DNA of 64,000 bases, from positions 158,190 through 222,189 of the forward strand of contig NZ_LS991316.1 of assembly GCF_900499005.1 (NCBI RefSeq). The letters run 5' to 3'. Of the stretch, positions 10,175 to 19,209 are shown piece after piece (the first letter of the stretch is position 1; every line of letters starts with the position of its first letter). Made by a program: the position numbers and the translations under genes. This stretch comes from Actinomyces culturomici. GTDB lineage: Bacteria; Actinomycetota; Actinomycetes; Actinomycetales; Actinomycetaceae. Under the pieces are notes generated by a model. It searched no databases and was not told where the DNA came from. It saw nothing but the letters and a program-made list of their open reading frames with translations.

Positions 10175-10975
10175 ATGGGCCAGAAGGTCAACCCCACCGG
10201 GTTCCGCCTGGGAATCACCACGGATCACCGCTCCCGCTGGTTCTCCGACTCGACGACCAAGGGACAGCGCTACTCGGACTACGTGGCCGAGGACGTCGCG
10301 ATCCGCAAGAATCTCACCGACAACCTCGAGCGCGCTGGCATCTCGAAGGTCGACATCGAGCGCACCCGTGACCGCGTGCGCGTCGACCTCCACACCGCAC
10401 GTCCGGGCATCGTCATCGGCCGCCGCGGCGCCGAGGCCGATCGCCTTCGCCAGAACCTCGAGAAGCTCACCGGCAAGCAGGTTCAGCTCAACATCCTCGA
10501 GGTGAAGAACCCCGACATGGATGCCCAGCTCGTCGCGCAGGGCATCGCCGAGCAGCTCGCGGCCCGCGTCTCCTTCCGCCGCGCCATGCGCAAGGGCATT
10601 CAGTCCGCGCAGCGCGCCGGCGCCAAGGGCATCCGCGTGCAGGTTTCGGGCCGCCTCGGCGGCGCCGAGATGAGCCGCTCCGAGTTCTACCGCGAGGGCC
10701 GCGTTCCGCTTCACACCCTCCGCGCGAACATCGACTACGGATTCCACGAGGCCCGCACGACCTTCGGTCGCATCGGCGTCAAGGTGTGGATCTACAAGGG
10801 CGACATCACCGAGCGCGAGTTCGCTCGTCAGCAGGCCGAGCAGGCCAACCGCGGCGGTCGCCGCGGAGATCGTCGCGGCCCGCGCCGCGGCGGACGCCCG
10901 AACCAGGAGACCGCTCAGCAGCAGGCGCCGGTCGAGGCCGCGCCCGCCGCTACTGAAACCGGAACGGAGGCCTGA
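10175..10975 (+). CDS. rpsC: 30S ribosomal protein S3
   Basis: 266 residues from the ATG at 10175. A type II KH domain with the loop [17 protein letters not shown] is followed by the S3 C-terminal domain. A low-complexity tail rich in Gly/Arg ([16 protein letters not shown]) and then Ala/Pro/Glu extends the end, as in other actinobacteria. S3 forms part of the mRNA entry channel. Confidence 0.98.
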   Translation: MGQKVNPTGFRLGITTDHRSRWFSDSTTKGQRYSDYVAEDVAIRKNLTDNLERAGISKVDIERTRDRVRVDLHTARPGIVIGRRGAEADRLRQNLEKLTGKQVQLNILEVKNPDMDAQLVAQGIAEQLAARVSFRRAMRKGIQSAQRAGAKGIRVQVSGRLGGAEMSRSEFYREGRVPLHTLRANIDYGFHEARTTFGRIGVKVWIYKGDITEREFARQQAEQANRGGRRGDRRGPRRGGRPNQETAQQQAPVEAAPAATETGTEA

Positions 10976-10980
10976 GCCCG

Positions 10981-11400
10981 ATGCTCATTCCCCGTCGTAC
11001 CAAGTGGCGCCGTCAGCACCGCCCGCACCGCACCGGTAACGCCTCCGGCGGCACCGAGCTGGCGTTCGGCGATTACGGCATCCAGGCGCTCACCGGCGCG
11101 TACGTGACCAACCGCCAGATCGAGGCGGCGCGTATCGCCATGACGCGTCACATCAAGCGCGGCGGCAAGGTGTGGATCAACATCTTCCCGGACCGCCCGC
11201 TCACCAAGAAGCCCGCCGAAACCCGAATGGGTTCCGGTAAGGGCGCCCCGGAGTGGTGGGTCGCCCCCGTCAAGCCGGGCCGAATCCTGTTCGAGCTGGG
11301 CGGCGTCGACGAGTCCCTCGCCCGCGAGGCCATGCGCCGCGCCCAGCACAAGCTTCCGATGAAGACCCGTTTCGTGGTCCGAGAGGGTGGTGACATCTGA
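10981..11400 (+). CDS. rplP: 50S ribosomal protein L16
   Basis: 139 residues. It starts [15 protein letters not shown] and contains the [24 protein letters not shown] block (here [20 protein letters not shown]) next to the A-site tRNA elbow. Its TGA shares one base with the ATG of rpmC. Confidence 0.99.
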   Translation: MLIPRRTKWRRQHRPHRTGNASGGTELAFGDYGIQALTGAYVTNRQIEAARIAMTRHIKRGGKVWINIFPDRPLTKKPAETRMGSGKGAPEWWVAPVKPGRILFELGGVDESLAREAMRRAQHKLPMKTRFVVREGGDI

Positions 11401-11633
11401 TGGCGGAAAAGGGTCTGACCGCTTCCGACCTCGATGCCATGGACGACGCCCAGCTGTCCAAGGAACTCGAGAAGGCCAAGGCCGAGCTCTTCAACCTGCG
11501 TTTCGCGCAGGCCGTCGGCTCCCTCGAGGATCACGGCCGCATGAAGACCGTGCGCCGCGACATCGCCCGTATCTACACGATCGCGCGTGAGCGGGAGCTC
11601 GGCTACCGCACCGCCCCGAGCACCGAGGAGTGA
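11400..11633 (+). CDS. rpmC: 50S ribosomal protein L29
   Basis: 77 residues, mostly helical, with the conserved [19 protein letters not shown]. It overlaps the rplP stop by one base (TGATG), so translation is probably coupled. Confidence 0.98.
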   Translation: MAEKGLTASDLDAMDDAQLSKELEKAKAELFNLRFAQAVGSLEDHGRMKTVRRDIARIYTIARERELGYRTAPSTEE

Positions 11634-11638
11634 TCGAC

Positions 11639-11905
11639 ATGGCAGAATCCACCGCGCGCAACGACCGCAAGGTCCGTCGTGGCTACGTCGTTTCCGACAA
11701 GATGGACAAGACCGTCGTCGTCCAGATCGAGGACCGCGTGAAGCACGCCCTCTACGGCAAGGTCATGCGCAAGAACAAGAAGGTCAAGGTCCACGACGAG
11801 AACAACGAGTGCGGCGTTGGCGACCTCGTTCTCATCATGGAGACTCGTCCGCTCTCGGCGACCAAGCACTGGCGCGTCGTCGAGATCATCGAGAAGGCCA
11901 AGTGA
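11639..11905 (+). CDS. rpsQ: 30S ribosomal protein S17
   Basis: 88 residues from the ATG at 11639; an in-frame GTG nine bases upstream overlaps the rpmC stop and is less likely. [20 protein letters not shown] and the C-terminal [16 protein letters not shown] are typical. It is the last gene of the S10 operon here, followed by a strong terminator rather than by rplN. Confidence 0.98.
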   Translation: MAESTARNDRKVRRGYVVSDKMDKTVVVQIEDRVKHALYGKVMRKNKKVKVHDENNECGVGDLVLIMETRPLSATKHWRVVEIIEKAK

Positions 11906-11938
11906 TCCTCGCGCTTCGGCGCGACTGATCGGCTGATC

Positions 11939-11978
11939 GGGCCCGGTTCCCCTTCTGGGGGCCGGGCCCTTTCGTTTT
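11939..11978 (+). terminator. Intrinsic terminator ending the S10 operon
   Basis: GGGCCCGG (11939-11946) pairs with CCGGGCCC (11962-11969), with an inner CCCC/GGGG stem and TTCT loop, followed by TTTCGTTTT. This is one of the best rho-independent terminators in the window and separates rpsQ from rplN. Confidence 0.9.
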
Positions 11979-12021
11979 CCCCTCGAAGTCGGCGCCCCGC
12001 CCCGTCCTCGTCCGTTGGCGG

Positions 12022-12086
12022 TACCTGGATCGCACACTCGGTGGGGGTTGGCGCTCGGGGAGTACGCCGAGACGGCGATCCAGGTA
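12022..12086. repeat. Diverged single unit related to the 94-bp array
   Basis: TACCTGGATCGC (12022-12033) and GCGATCCAGGTA (12075-12086) form a perfect 12-bp inverted repeat. The segment shares GGATCGCACACTCG and GCCGAGACGGCGAT with the 94-bp units at 41374 and 63772. Confidence 0.7.
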
Positions 12087-12224
12087 GTAGCGGTGAACGT
12101 GGGCTCGGCGCTGCGCCATAAGAGGGAATAGGGAAGGGTGATTGCTCGGGAGAAGGCATAGGGACGGGCGATTGGTCGGGAGAGGGTGCGCGGCGCGGCT
12201 CTCTCGGCGCCGTCATCGGCGAAC

Positions 12225-12357
12225 CGGAACACGCGTTTGGCGGGTTTGCCGGTGTTTGGCGGGTATGGCGGTGTTTGGCGGCTTTTCGAGTGTTTGGCGG
12301 CGCAAAATCGGCGATCCTGACCTGCCAAACGTCAGGAAAGCCGCCAAACGCGTGTTG
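12225..12357. repeat. TTTGGCGG stem-loop element, copy 1
   Basis: Four direct GTTTGGCGG copies are followed by inverted CCGCCAAAC copies. The outer ends ACACGCGTTTGGCGG and CCGCCAAACGCGTGT are complementary. It matches copies near 20278, 20570 and 41250. Confidence 0.75.
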
Positions 12358-12380
12358 GGGGAGGGGACGGACGCAGCGGG

Positions 12381-12550
12381 GCGCCCTGTCGATGCGCGGT
12401 CGCAAGCTCTGCCGAGGCGGGCGCCCTGTCGATGCGCGGGCGCAAGCTCTGCCGAGGCGGGCGCCCTGTCAATGCGCGGTCGCAAGCTCTGCCGAGGCGG
12501 GCGCCCTGTCGATGCGCGGTCGCAAGCTCTGCCGAGGCGGGCGCCCTGTT
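12381..12550 (+). repeat. 40-bp tandem repeat, four copies plus a partial
   Basis: Units start at 12381, 12421, 12461 and 12501 with a partial at 12541, each beginning GCGCCCTGTC and containing GCAAGCTCTGCCGAGGCGG. Copies differ at one or two positions only. There are no spacers, so it is not a CRISPR array. Confidence 0.92.
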
Positions 12551-12590
12551 TCGGTGCCCGGGAGCATGGGGGAGATCACCGGAATCGCGG

Positions 12591-12620
12591 TTTCGCGCAC
12601 CTGCGCCGAGGCGGTAGGCT
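12591..12620 (+). promoter_or_regulatory. Candidate promoter for the spc operon
   Basis: TAGGCT at 12615 resembles the -10 boxes seen before other ribosomal genes here; TTTCGC at 12591, 18 bp upstream, is only a weak -35 match. It would give a leader of about 180 nt before rplN. No gene is seen in that leader. Confidence 0.3.
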
Positions 12621-12804
12621 AGTCGGGTTGCGTGACGGCGGTGCACTGCATCCGTCGTCGATAGTGCGAGCGAGCAACATCACGACCTGTGGTGCGTTCG
12701 AACTGTTGTCGGCAACGATGCGCAATAGTCAATGCACGTTCGGCAAGGCTCGCGGGAAGTAATGCTCCCAAGAGAACCGGCTCGACGACAGGAGTCAATA
12801 GAAA

Positions 12805-13173
12805 ATGATCCAGCAGGAGTCGCGACTGAAGGTCGCCGACAACACGGGGGCGAAGGAAATTCTCACCATCCGTGTGCTCGGCGGCTCCGCTCGCCGCTAC
12901 GCGGGAATCGGCGACACCATCGTCGCCACCGTCAAGGACGCCATCCCCGGCGGCACCGTGAAGAAGGGCGACGTCGTCAAGGCCGTCGTCGTTCGCACGC
13001 GCAAGGAAACGCGCCGTCCCGACGGTTCCTACATCCGCTTCGACGAGAACGCGGCCGTCATCATCAACTCGAACGGCGAACCGCGCGGAACCCGCATCTT
13101 CGGCCCCGTGGGCCGCGAGCTGCGCGACAAGAAGTTCATGCGAATCGTCTCGCTCGCCCCGGAGGTGATCTGA
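12805..13173 (+). CDS. rplN: 50S ribosomal protein L14
   Basis: 122 residues. [20 protein letters not shown] and the [20 protein letters not shown] end are diagnostic. L14 sits at an intersubunit bridge. It begins the spc operon here; rplX starts one base inside its stop codon (TGATG). Confidence 0.99.
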   Translation: MIQQESRLKVADNTGAKEILTIRVLGGSARRYAGIGDTIVATVKDAIPGGTVKKGDVVKAVVVRTRKETRRPDGSYIRFDENAAVIINSNGEPRGTRIFGPVGRELRDKKFMRIVSLAPEVI

Positions 13174-13607
13174 TGGCAGCCAAGATCCGTAAGGGCGATC
13201 TCGTCGAGGTCGTGCGCGGCCGCTCGTCCGACGAGAAGAAGCTCGCCGAGCGCAACGCCCGTCGCGCCGCCGAGGGGCTCGAGCCCCTCAAGCCCGGCGA
13301 CAAGGGCAAGCAGGGACGCGTCATCAAGGTCTTCTCCGCCGAGGGCAAGGTCCTCGTCGAGGGCATCAACCTCAAGACCCGTCACGTTCGTCAGGGCCAG
13401 ACCCAGGGCCAGGCCGGCGGCATCGAGACCATCGAAGCCCCGATCTCCCTCGCCAAGGTCGCCCTCGTCGATCCCGACACCAAGAAGCGCGTGCGCGTCG
13501 GTTTCCGCGAGGACACCGTCGAGCGGGACGGCCGCACCCGCACGGTCCGCGTCCGCGTGACCCGCGGCGGCGCCAAGCGCGGCATCGAGCAGGGCAAGGA
13601 GATCTGA
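13173..13607 (+). CDS. rplX: 50S ribosomal protein L24, long form
   Basis: 144 residues, longer than the usual 100-110. The KOW core is split: [14 protein letters not shown] is followed by about 25 charged residues ([18 protein letters not shown]...) before the expected [13 protein letters not shown]. The later part ([27 protein letters not shown]) is normal, as is the coupling to rplN and rplE. The insert is in frame and codon-typical, so it is a lineage-specific expansion rather than an error. L24 initiates large-subunit assembly. Confidence 0.96.
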   Translation: MAAKIRKGDLVEVVRGRSSDEKKLAERNARRAAEGLEPLKPGDKGKQGRVIKVFSAEGKVLVEGINLKTRHVRQGQTQGQAGGIETIEAPISLAKVALVDPDTKKRVRVGFREDTVERDGRTRTVRVRVTRGGAKRGIEQGKEI

Positions 13608-13609
13608 GC

Positions 13610-14155
13610 ATGGCCCCGCGTCTCAAGGAAAAGTACGTCTCGGAGATCCGCGACGCCCTCCGCGCCGAGTTCAAGCACGAGAACATCATGCAGGTCGGCG
13701 GCCTCACCAAGATCGTCGTCAACATGGGCGTCGGCGAGGCGGCTCGCGACTCGAAGGCTCTCGAGGGCGCCATCCGCGACCTCACCGCGATCACCGGCCA
13801 GAAGCCCGTGACCACCAAGGCCAAGAAGTCCATCGCGCAGTTCAAGCTCCGCGAGGGCCAGGCCATCGGCGCTCACGTCACGCTCCGCGGCGACCGCATG
13901 TGGGAGTTCCTCGACCGCCTCCTCTCGACCGCGCTTCCGCGAATCCGCGACTTCCGCGGCCTCTCCGCCAAGCAGTTCGACGGACGCGGCAACTACACCT
14001 TCGGCCTCACGGAGCAGTCGATGTTCCACGAGATCGATCAGGACTCCATCGACCGCGTCCGCGGCATGGACATCACGGTCGTCACCTCGGCCGCCACCGA
14101 CGACGAGGGCCGCGCCCTCCTCCGTCACCTCGGCTTCCCGTTCAAGGAGGACTGA
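13610..14155 (+). CDS. rplE: 50S ribosomal protein L5
   Basis: 181 residues. [15 protein letters not shown] at the start and [19 protein letters not shown] are conserved. L5 binds 5S rRNA with L18. It is separated from rplX by two bases. Confidence 0.99.
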   Translation: MAPRLKEKYVSEIRDALRAEFKHENIMQVGGLTKIVVNMGVGEAARDSKALEGAIRDLTAITGQKPVTTKAKKSIAQFKLREGQAIGAHVTLRGDRMWEFLDRLLSTALPRIRDFRGLSAKQFDGRGNYTFGLTEQSMFHEIDQDSIDRVRGMDITVVTSAATDDEGRALLRHLGFPFKED

Positions 14156-14158
14156 CAC

Positions 14159-14344
14159 ATGGCCAAGACGTCCCTGAAGATCAAGGCCGCCCGCGCCCCG
14201 AAGTTCGGCGTTCGCGGCTACACCCGGTGCAACCGCTGCGGCCGCCCCCGCTCCGTGTACCGCAAGTTCGGACTGTGCCGCGTGTGCCTGCGCGAACTCG
14301 CCCTCCGCGGCGAGCTCCCCGGCGTCACCAAGAGCAGCTGGTAA
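14159..14344 (+). CDS. rpsZ: 30S ribosomal protein S14, zinc type
   Basis: 61 residues, the short type Z form. Cys24, Cys27, Cys40 and Cys43 (CNRC...CRVC) supply the zinc site. Actinobacteria often carry a second, zinc-free rpsN under zinc control elsewhere; none is in this window. Confidence 0.98.
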   Translation: MAKTSLKIKAARAPKFGVRGYTRCNRCGRPRSVYRKFGLCRVCLRELALRGELPGVTKSSW

Positions 14345-14407
14345 GAATCTGACGTCGCAGGTCCCGGGAACCGGAGAAACCGCGACGAGGAAGGGGAGAC
14401 TCCCCAA

Positions 14408-14806
14408 ATGACAATGACCGATCCCATCGCAGACATGCTCACGCGTCTGCGCAACGCGAACCACGCGCACCACGACACGGTCTCCATGCCGTACTCGAAG
14501 CTCAAGAACGCGATCGCGAACATGCTGGTCGAGGAGGGCTACATTGCCTCGACCTCCGTCGAGGACGCCCGAGTGGGCAAGACCCTCACCCTGACCCTCA
14601 AGTACGGCTCGCACCGCGAGGCCGCCATCCAGGGTCTGCAGCGCGTCTCCAAGCCCGGTCTGCGCGTGTACGCCAAGTCCACCAACCTGCCTAAGGTCCG
14701 CGGCGGCCTCGGCGTGGCGATCCTCTCCACGTCCTCCGGCTTGCTCACCGACCGCCAGGCGGCCGACAAGGGTGTAGGCGGGGAAGTCCTCGCCTACATC
14801 TGGTGA
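14408..14806 (+). CDS. rpsH: 30S ribosomal protein S8
   Basis: 132 residues. [16 protein letters not shown] at the start and [19 protein letters not shown] near the end are typical. In enteric bacteria S8 represses the spc operon; this has not been shown for actinobacteria. Confidence 0.99.
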   Translation: MTMTDPIADMLTRLRNANHAHHDTVSMPYSKLKNAIANMLVEEGYIASTSVEDARVGKTLTLTLKYGSHREAAIQGLQRVSKPGLRVYAKSTNLPKVRGGLGVAILSTSSGLLTDRQAADKGVGGEVLAYIW

Positions 14807-14821
14807 ACAGGAGGCTGAACA

Positions 14822-15358
14822 ATGTCGCGTATCGGTAGGAACCCCATCGCCATCCCGGCGGGCGTCGACGTCGTCATCGACGGCTCCAACGTCACCGTGA
14901 AGGGCAAGAAGGGCGAGCTCACGCACGTCGTCGCCGCCCCGATCGAAGTCGCGGTCGAGGACGGCCAGATCGTCGTCACCCGTCCGGACGACGAGCGCGC
15001 CTCGCGCTCGCTCCACGGCCTCACCCGCACGCTCATCGCGAACATGGTCGTCGGCGTGACCGAGGGCTACAAGAAGGAACTCGAGATCACGGGCACCGGC
15101 TACCGCGTCGTCGCCAAGGGCAAGGACCTCGAGTTCTCCCTCGGCTTCTCGCACACCGTCCCCGTCGTGCCCCCCGAGGGCATCGAGTTCACCGTCGAGT
15201 CGCAGACCAAGTTCACGGTCCACGGCATCGACAAGCAGCTCGTCGGCGAGACGGCCGCTCGCATCCGCAAGCTGAAGAAGCCGGAGCCCTACAAGGGCAA
15301 GGGCATCCACTACGTGGGTGAAACGATCCGTCGCAAGGTCGGAAAGGCTGGTAAGTGA
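14822..15358 (+). CDS. rplF: 50S ribosomal protein L6
   Basis: 178 residues with the two L6 alpha/beta repeats. [16 protein letters not shown] and the C-terminal block [19 protein letters not shown] are diagnostic. Its TGA shares a base with the ATG of rplR. Confidence 0.99.
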   Translation: MSRIGRNPIAIPAGVDVVIDGSNVTVKGKKGELTHVVAAPIEVAVEDGQIVVTRPDDERASRSLHGLTRTLIANMVVGVTEGYKKELEITGTGYRVVAKGKDLEFSLGFSHTVPVVPPEGIEFTVESQTKFTVHGIDKQLVGETAARIRKLKKPEPYKGKGIHYVGETIRRKVGKAGK

Positions 15359-15729
15359 TGGCTTACACCGTCAAGGGCAAGGGCAAGTTCGTCGCTCGCA
15401 AGCGTCGTCACCTCCGCCTGCGCAAGAAGGTCAACGGCACCGCCGAGCGCCCCCGCCTCGTCGTCACCCGGTCGAACCGCCACATGGTCGCCCAGGTCAT
15501 CGACGACACCGTGGGTCACACGCTCGTCTCCGCGTCGGACATGGAGGCCGAGCTCGCGAACGCGGACGGCACCAAGACCGACAAGGCCCGCAAGGTCGGC
15601 GAGCTCATCGCCGAGCGCGCGAAGGCCGTCGGCATCACCGCGGTCGTCTTCGACCGCGGCGGCAACAAGTACTTCGGCCGCGTCGCGGCCGTCGCCGAAG
15701 CCGCCCGCGAGGCCGGCCTCGAGCTCTGA
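15358..15729 (+). CDS. rplR: 50S ribosomal protein L18
   Basis: 123 residues. The basic N-terminus is followed by the 5S rRNA-binding fold ([39 protein letters not shown]). The ATG at 15358 overlaps the rplF stop; a GTG directly before it is also in frame. Confidence 0.98.
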   Translation: MAYTVKGKGKFVARKRRHLRLRKKVNGTAERPRLVVTRSNRHMVAQVIDDTVGHTLVSASDMEAELANADGTKTDKARKVGELIAERAKAVGITAVVFDRGGNKYFGRVAAVAEAAREAGLEL

Positions 15730-15758
15730 CCGGGATCGAAGGAAAGAGAGATCAACTG

Positions 15759-16454
15759 ATGGCTGCACCGCAGCGAACCAGGAACGGTCAGGAAGGCTCT
15801 GAGCGTTCGGGCGACGGCGAGCGTCGCGACCGCCGCAACGGACGCGGCAACGACCGCGACAACCGTCGCGGCAATGAGAAGAACGAATACATCGAGCGCG
15901 TCGTCACCATCAACCGCGTGTCCAAGGTCGTGAAGGGCGGACGTCGTTTCTCCTTCACCGCCCTGGTCGTCGTGGGCGACGGTGAGGGCACCGTCGGCGT
16001 CGGCTACGGAAAGGCCAAGGAAGTTCCCCAGGCCATTTCCAAGGGCGTCGAGGAGGCGAAGAAGAACTTCATTCGCGTCCCGATGATCCGCCGCACGATC
16101 ACGCACCTCGTGCAGGGCCGCGACGCCGCCGGCGTCGTCCTCCTGCGCCCGGCCGCCCCGGGAACCGGCGTTATCGCCGGCGGCCCGGTCCGCGCCGTCC
16201 TCGAGGCCGCGGGCGTGCACGACGTGCTCACGAAGTCCCTCGGCTCCGACAACGCGATCAACATCGTCCACGCGACGGTGGACGCGCTCAAGCAGCTCGA
16301 GCAGCCCGAGGCCGTCGCGGCCCGCCGCGGCCTCTCGCTCGAGCGCGTCGCCCCGGCCTCCATGCTCCGCGCCCGCGCGGAGGGCGAGGCCGAGAAGCGC
16401 GCCGCTGCCGAGCAGGCCGAGGCCGAGAAGGCCTCCGCGGGGGTGAATGAGTGA
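15759..16454 (+). CDS. rpsE: 30S ribosomal protein S5
   Basis: 231 residues from an ATG with a GAAAGAGAG site. An Arg/Gly/Asn/Asp-rich N-terminal extension of about 45 residues precedes the S5 core ([39 protein letters not shown]). A charged Ala/Glu-rich tail ends the protein; both extensions are common in this group. S5 contributes to decoding accuracy. Confidence 0.98.
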   Translation: MAAPQRTRNGQEGSERSGDGERRDRRNGRGNDRDNRRGNEKNEYIERVVTINRVSKVVKGGRRFSFTALVVVGDGEGTVGVGYGKAKEVPQAISKGVEEAKKNFIRVPMIRRTITHLVQGRDAAGVVLLRPAAPGTGVIAGGPVRAVLEAAGVHDVLTKSLGSDNAINIVHATVDALKQLEQPEAVAARRGLSLERVAPASMLRARAEGEAEKRAAAEQAEAEKASAGVNE

Positions 16455-16636
16455 TGGCGAACCTCAAGATCACGCAGACCAAGTCGTCGATCGGCGCCAA
16501 GCAGAACATGAAGGACACCCTGCGCACCCTCGGGCTGCGCAAGATCGGCCAGTCCGTCGTCCGCGAGGACAGCGACACCGTGCGTGGCGCCATCCTCACG
16601 GTGCGTCACCTGGTCACCGTTGAGGAGGTCGACTGA
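16454..16636 (+). CDS. rpmD: 50S ribosomal protein L30
   Basis: 60 residues, normal size. [21 protein letters not shown] and [14 protein letters not shown] are typical. The ATG overlaps the final base of the rpsE stop. Confidence 0.98.
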   Translation: MANLKITQTKSSIGAKQNMKDTLRTLGLRKIGQSVVREDSDTVRGAILTVRHLVTVEEVD

Positions 16637-16638
16637 CC

Positions 16639-17115
16639 ATGGCGGACTCGAAGAACGCCGCCGGCGAGAAGGCGCAGATCGTCAAGCTGCACCATCTCCG
16701 CCCGGCTCCCGGGGCCAAGACGGCCAAGACCCGCGTCGGCCGAGGCGAGGGCTCGAAGGGTAAGACCGCTGGACGCGGCACCAAGGGCACCAAGGCCCGC
16801 TACCAGGTTTCCGCAGGCTTCGAGGGCGGCCAGATGCCGATCCACATGCGCCTGCCGAAGCTCCGCGGCTTTAAGAACCCCTTCCGCGTCGAGTACCAGG
16901 TCGTCAACGTCGCCAAGCTCGGGGAGCTCTTCCCCGAGGGCGGCAAGGTGACGGTCGAGGACCTCGTCGCGAAGCACGCGGTTCGCGACGGCGCGCCCGT
17001 TAAGGTGCTCGGCACCGGCGAGCTCACCGTCAAGCTCGAGGTCGAGGTCGACTCCTGGTCGGCCTCCGCCGCCGAGAAGATCGCCGCGGCCGGCGGAACC
17101 ATCTCCGCCCGCTGA
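16639..17115 (+). CDS. rplO: 50S ribosomal protein L15
   Basis: 158 residues. [20 protein letters not shown], the glycine-rich loop [21 protein letters not shown] and [19 protein letters not shown] identify L15. A strong hairpin follows, so secY is probably transcribed at least partly from its own promoter. Confidence 0.99.
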   Translation: MADSKNAAGEKAQIVKLHHLRPAPGAKTAKTRVGRGEGSKGKTAGRGTKGTKARYQVSAGFEGGQMPIHMRLPKLRGFKNPFRVEYQVVNVAKLGELFPEGGKVTVEDLVAKHAVRDGAPVKVLGTGELTVKLEVEVDSWSASAAEKIAAAGGTISAR

Positions 17116-17122
17116 CACGATC

Positions 17123-17153
17123 GGGGGGTGGTCCGAAAATCGGACCACCCCCC
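17123..17153 (+). terminator. Hairpin between rplO and secY
   Basis: A 14-bp perfect stem, GGGGGGTGGTCCGA / TCGGACCACCCCCC, with an AAA loop lies 8 bp after rplO. The following TTCGCGTCC is T-poor, so termination may be partial. Confidence 0.7.
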
Positions 17154-17204
17154 TTCGCGTCCCCACCACACCGGGGCCCATCCCCTCCGACCAGCAGGAA
17201 TGAC

Positions 17205-17225
17205 GGCCCCGCCCTCGTCAATCGG
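17205..17225 (+). repeat. Dispersed palindrome, half copy
   Basis: GGCCCCGCCCTCGTCAATCGG matches the left arm of the palindrome family described at 20134. It lies between the rplO hairpin and the secY -10 box. Confidence 0.6.
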
Positions 17226-17258
17226 AAGACCGCGCGCCGAGGCGCCCGAAGGTTCGGG

Positions 17259-17264
17259 TAGTCT
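17259..17264 (+). promoter_or_regulatory. Candidate -10 box for secY
   Basis: TAGTCT lies 56 bp before the secY start and resembles the other ribosomal -10 boxes. No convincing -35 is visible. Confidence 0.3.
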
Positions 17265-17319
17265 GGCACGGTCGCAGGGGCTCGCGCCCCCGCATGCCCG
17301 TCACCAGTAGGAGGAAGTC

Positions 17320-18612
17320 TTGCTCAGTGCATTCGCCCAGGCGTTCCGTACGCCTGACCTGCGCCGCAAGCTGCTGTTCACGCTGTTCATCATGGCGATG
17401 TTCCGACTCGGCTCGTACATCCCCACGCCCGGCGTCGACTCGAAGGCCATCCAGACCTGTCTCGCGCAGCAGTCAGAGGCGAATCTGCTCGACCTCGTCA
17501 ACCTTTTCTCCGGCGGCGCGCTCCTCCAGCTCTCGATCTTCGCGCTCGGCATCATGCCCTACATCACCGCGTCGATCATCATCCAGCTCCTCCGCGTCGT
17601 CATCCCGCGCTTCGACGACCTCCACCAGGAGGGCCAGACCGGCCAGGCGAAGCTCACGCAGTACACGCGCTACCTCACGATCTTCCTTGGCGTCCTCCAG
17701 GCGACGACGACCCTCACGCTCGCGCGCTCGGGCCGCATGTTCTCCGGCTGCACCGCGAAGATCGTCGCCGACGACTCCTGGTGGATGTTCCTCATCATGA
17801 TCGTCATCATGATGGCCGGCACCGGCGTCGTCATGTGGCTCGGCGAGCTCATCACCGAGCGCGGCATCGGCAACGGCATGTCCCTCCTCATCTTCACGTC
17901 GATCGCCGCCCGCCTCCCCTCCCAGATGCTCGCCATCGGCCAGGCCGGCAAGTGGGGCTCCGTCCTCGCGATCCTCGTGCTCCTCCTCGCCGTCACGCTC
18001 GCCGTCGTCTACATCGAGCAGGCGCAGCGCCGCATCCCCGTCCAGTACGCGAAGCGCATGGTCGGCCGGCGCCAGTACGGCGGCACCACGACGTACATCC
18101 CGCTGAAGATCAACATGTCGGGCGTCATCCCCGTCATCTTCGCGTCGTCGATCCTCGCGCTCCCCATGATGATCGCCCAGTTCGGCCAGACGACCGACGG
18201 CTGGGTCCAGTGGATCTCCGGGCACTTCCACCAGGGCTCGTGGTTCTACCTCACCTGCTACGCGATCCTCATCCTCTTCTTCACGTTCTTCTACACGACG
18301 ATCACCTTCAACCCCGAAGAGGTCGCCGACAACATGAAGCGCTACGGCGGATTCATCCCCGGGTACCGCGCCGGCCGTCCCACGGCCGAGTTCCTCACCT
18401 ACGTGATCAACCGGATCACGACGGCCGGATCCCTCTACCTCGTCGTCATCGCCCTCCTGCCGTCGCTGCTCATCATCCCCCTCAAGCTGTCGTCCAATCA
18501 GATGCCGTTCGGCGGGACGACCCTCCTCATCATCGTGGGCGTCGGCCTGCAGACGGTGAAGGAGATCAACACGCAGCTGCAGCAGCACCACTACGAAGGA
18601 TTCCTGCGATGA
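17320..18612 (+). CDS. secY: Protein translocase channel subunit SecY
   Basis: 430 residues, the usual length, with about ten membrane helices. It starts with TTG, supported by AGGAGG 7 bp upstream. RRKLLFTLFIMAMFRLGSYIP, the first signature region ALGIMPYITASIIIQLL, and the C-terminal YEGFLR are conserved. SecY forms the Sec pore with SecE and SecG. Overlap with adk (ATGA) couples the two. Confidence 0.98.
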   Translation: MLSAFAQAFRTPDLRRKLLFTLFIMAMFRLGSYIPTPGVDSKAIQTCLAQQSEANLLDLVNLFSGGALLQLSIFALGIMPYITASIIIQLLRVVIPRFDDLHQEGQTGQAKLTQYTRYLTIFLGVLQATTTLTLARSGRMFSGCTAKIVADDSWWMFLIMIVIMMAGTGVVMWLGELITERGIGNGMSLLIFTSIAARLPSQMLAIGQAGKWGSVLAILVLLLAVTLAVVYIEQAQRRIPVQYAKRMVGRRQYGGTTTYIPLKINMSGVIPVIFASSILALPMMIAQFGQTTDGWVQWISGHFHQGSWFYLTCYAILILFFTFFYTTITFNPEEVADNMKRYGGFIPGYRAGRPTAEFLTYVINRITTAGSLYLVVIALLPSLLIIPLKLSSNQMPFGGTTLLIIVGVGLQTVKEINTQLQQHHYEGFLR

Positions 18613-19208
18613 CAGTCATCGTTCTTCTCGGCCCTCCCGGAGCGGGCAAGGGCACCCAGGCCACTCGGATCGCCGCTCGACTGGGAATCCCGGCGATCTC
18701 CACCGGCGAGATCTTCCGGACCAACATGGCCGAGGGCACCGAGATCGGCAAGCAGGCCCGCGCCTACATGGACCGCGGCGAGTTCGTCCCCGACTCGGTG
18801 ACGAACGCGATGGTGAAGGCCCGCCTCTCCGCGCCCGACGCGCAGGGCGGCTTCCTCCTCGACGGCTACCCGCGCACGGTCGAGCAGGCCCACGAGCTCG
18901 CGCACTTCTGCGAGGACCTCGGCACGCAGGTCGACCTCGTGCTCGAGATCGAGGTCGATGAGGACGAGGTCGTCGACCGCATGCTCAAGCGCGCCCAGGA
19001 GCAGCACCGCACCGACGACACCGAGCCCGTCATGCGCCACCGCCTCGAGGTCTACCACGCCCAGACCGAACCGGTCGCCGCCTACTACGCCGACACCGAC
19101 CTCCTCGAGGTCGTCGACGGCAACGGATCGATCGACGAGGTCACGGAGCGGATCTTCGCGGTCCTCGACGCGCTTGCTGGCGCGGCCGCCTCGTCCGCCG
19201 AGCGCTGA
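18609..19208 (+). CDS. adk: Adenylate kinase
   Basis: 199 residues. The P-loop GPPGAGKGTQA (about residues 8-18), the AMP-binding STGEIFRTN segment and DGYPRTVEQA are present. The LID is the short form, without zinc cysteines, as in many actinobacteria. It interconverts ATP + AMP and 2 ADP. Placement between secY and map is standard. Confidence 0.98.
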   Translation: MTVIVLLGPPGAGKGTQATRIAARLGIPAISTGEIFRTNMAEGTEIGKQARAYMDRGEFVPDSVTNAMVKARLSAPDAQGGFLLDGYPRTVEQAHELAHFCEDLGTQVDLVLEIEVDEDEVVDRMLKRAQEQHRTDDTEPVMRHRLEVYHAQTEPVAAYYADTDLLEVVDGNGSIDEVTERIFAVLDALAGAAASSAER

Positions 19209-19209
19209 C

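Larger units (their letters stand above)
11979..12590. other. Gene-free repeat island between S10 and spc operons
   Basis: No gene is supported. In order it holds a half-palindrome (11993-12013), a single diverged 94-bp-family unit with a 12-bp inverted repeat (12022-12086), a TTTGGCGG stem-loop (12225-12357) and a 40-bp tandem array (12381-12550). Short open frames here are read from repeat sequence and lack ribosome sites. Confidence 0.75.

Noticed and set aside
12381..12550. Possible CRISPR array
   Set aside because: The 40-bp units abut without spacers and no cas gene is present.
12142..12762. A 206-codon frame in the S10-spc gap
   Set aside because: It is built from the TTTGGCGG and 40-bp repeats, has no ribosome site and no recognisable domain.
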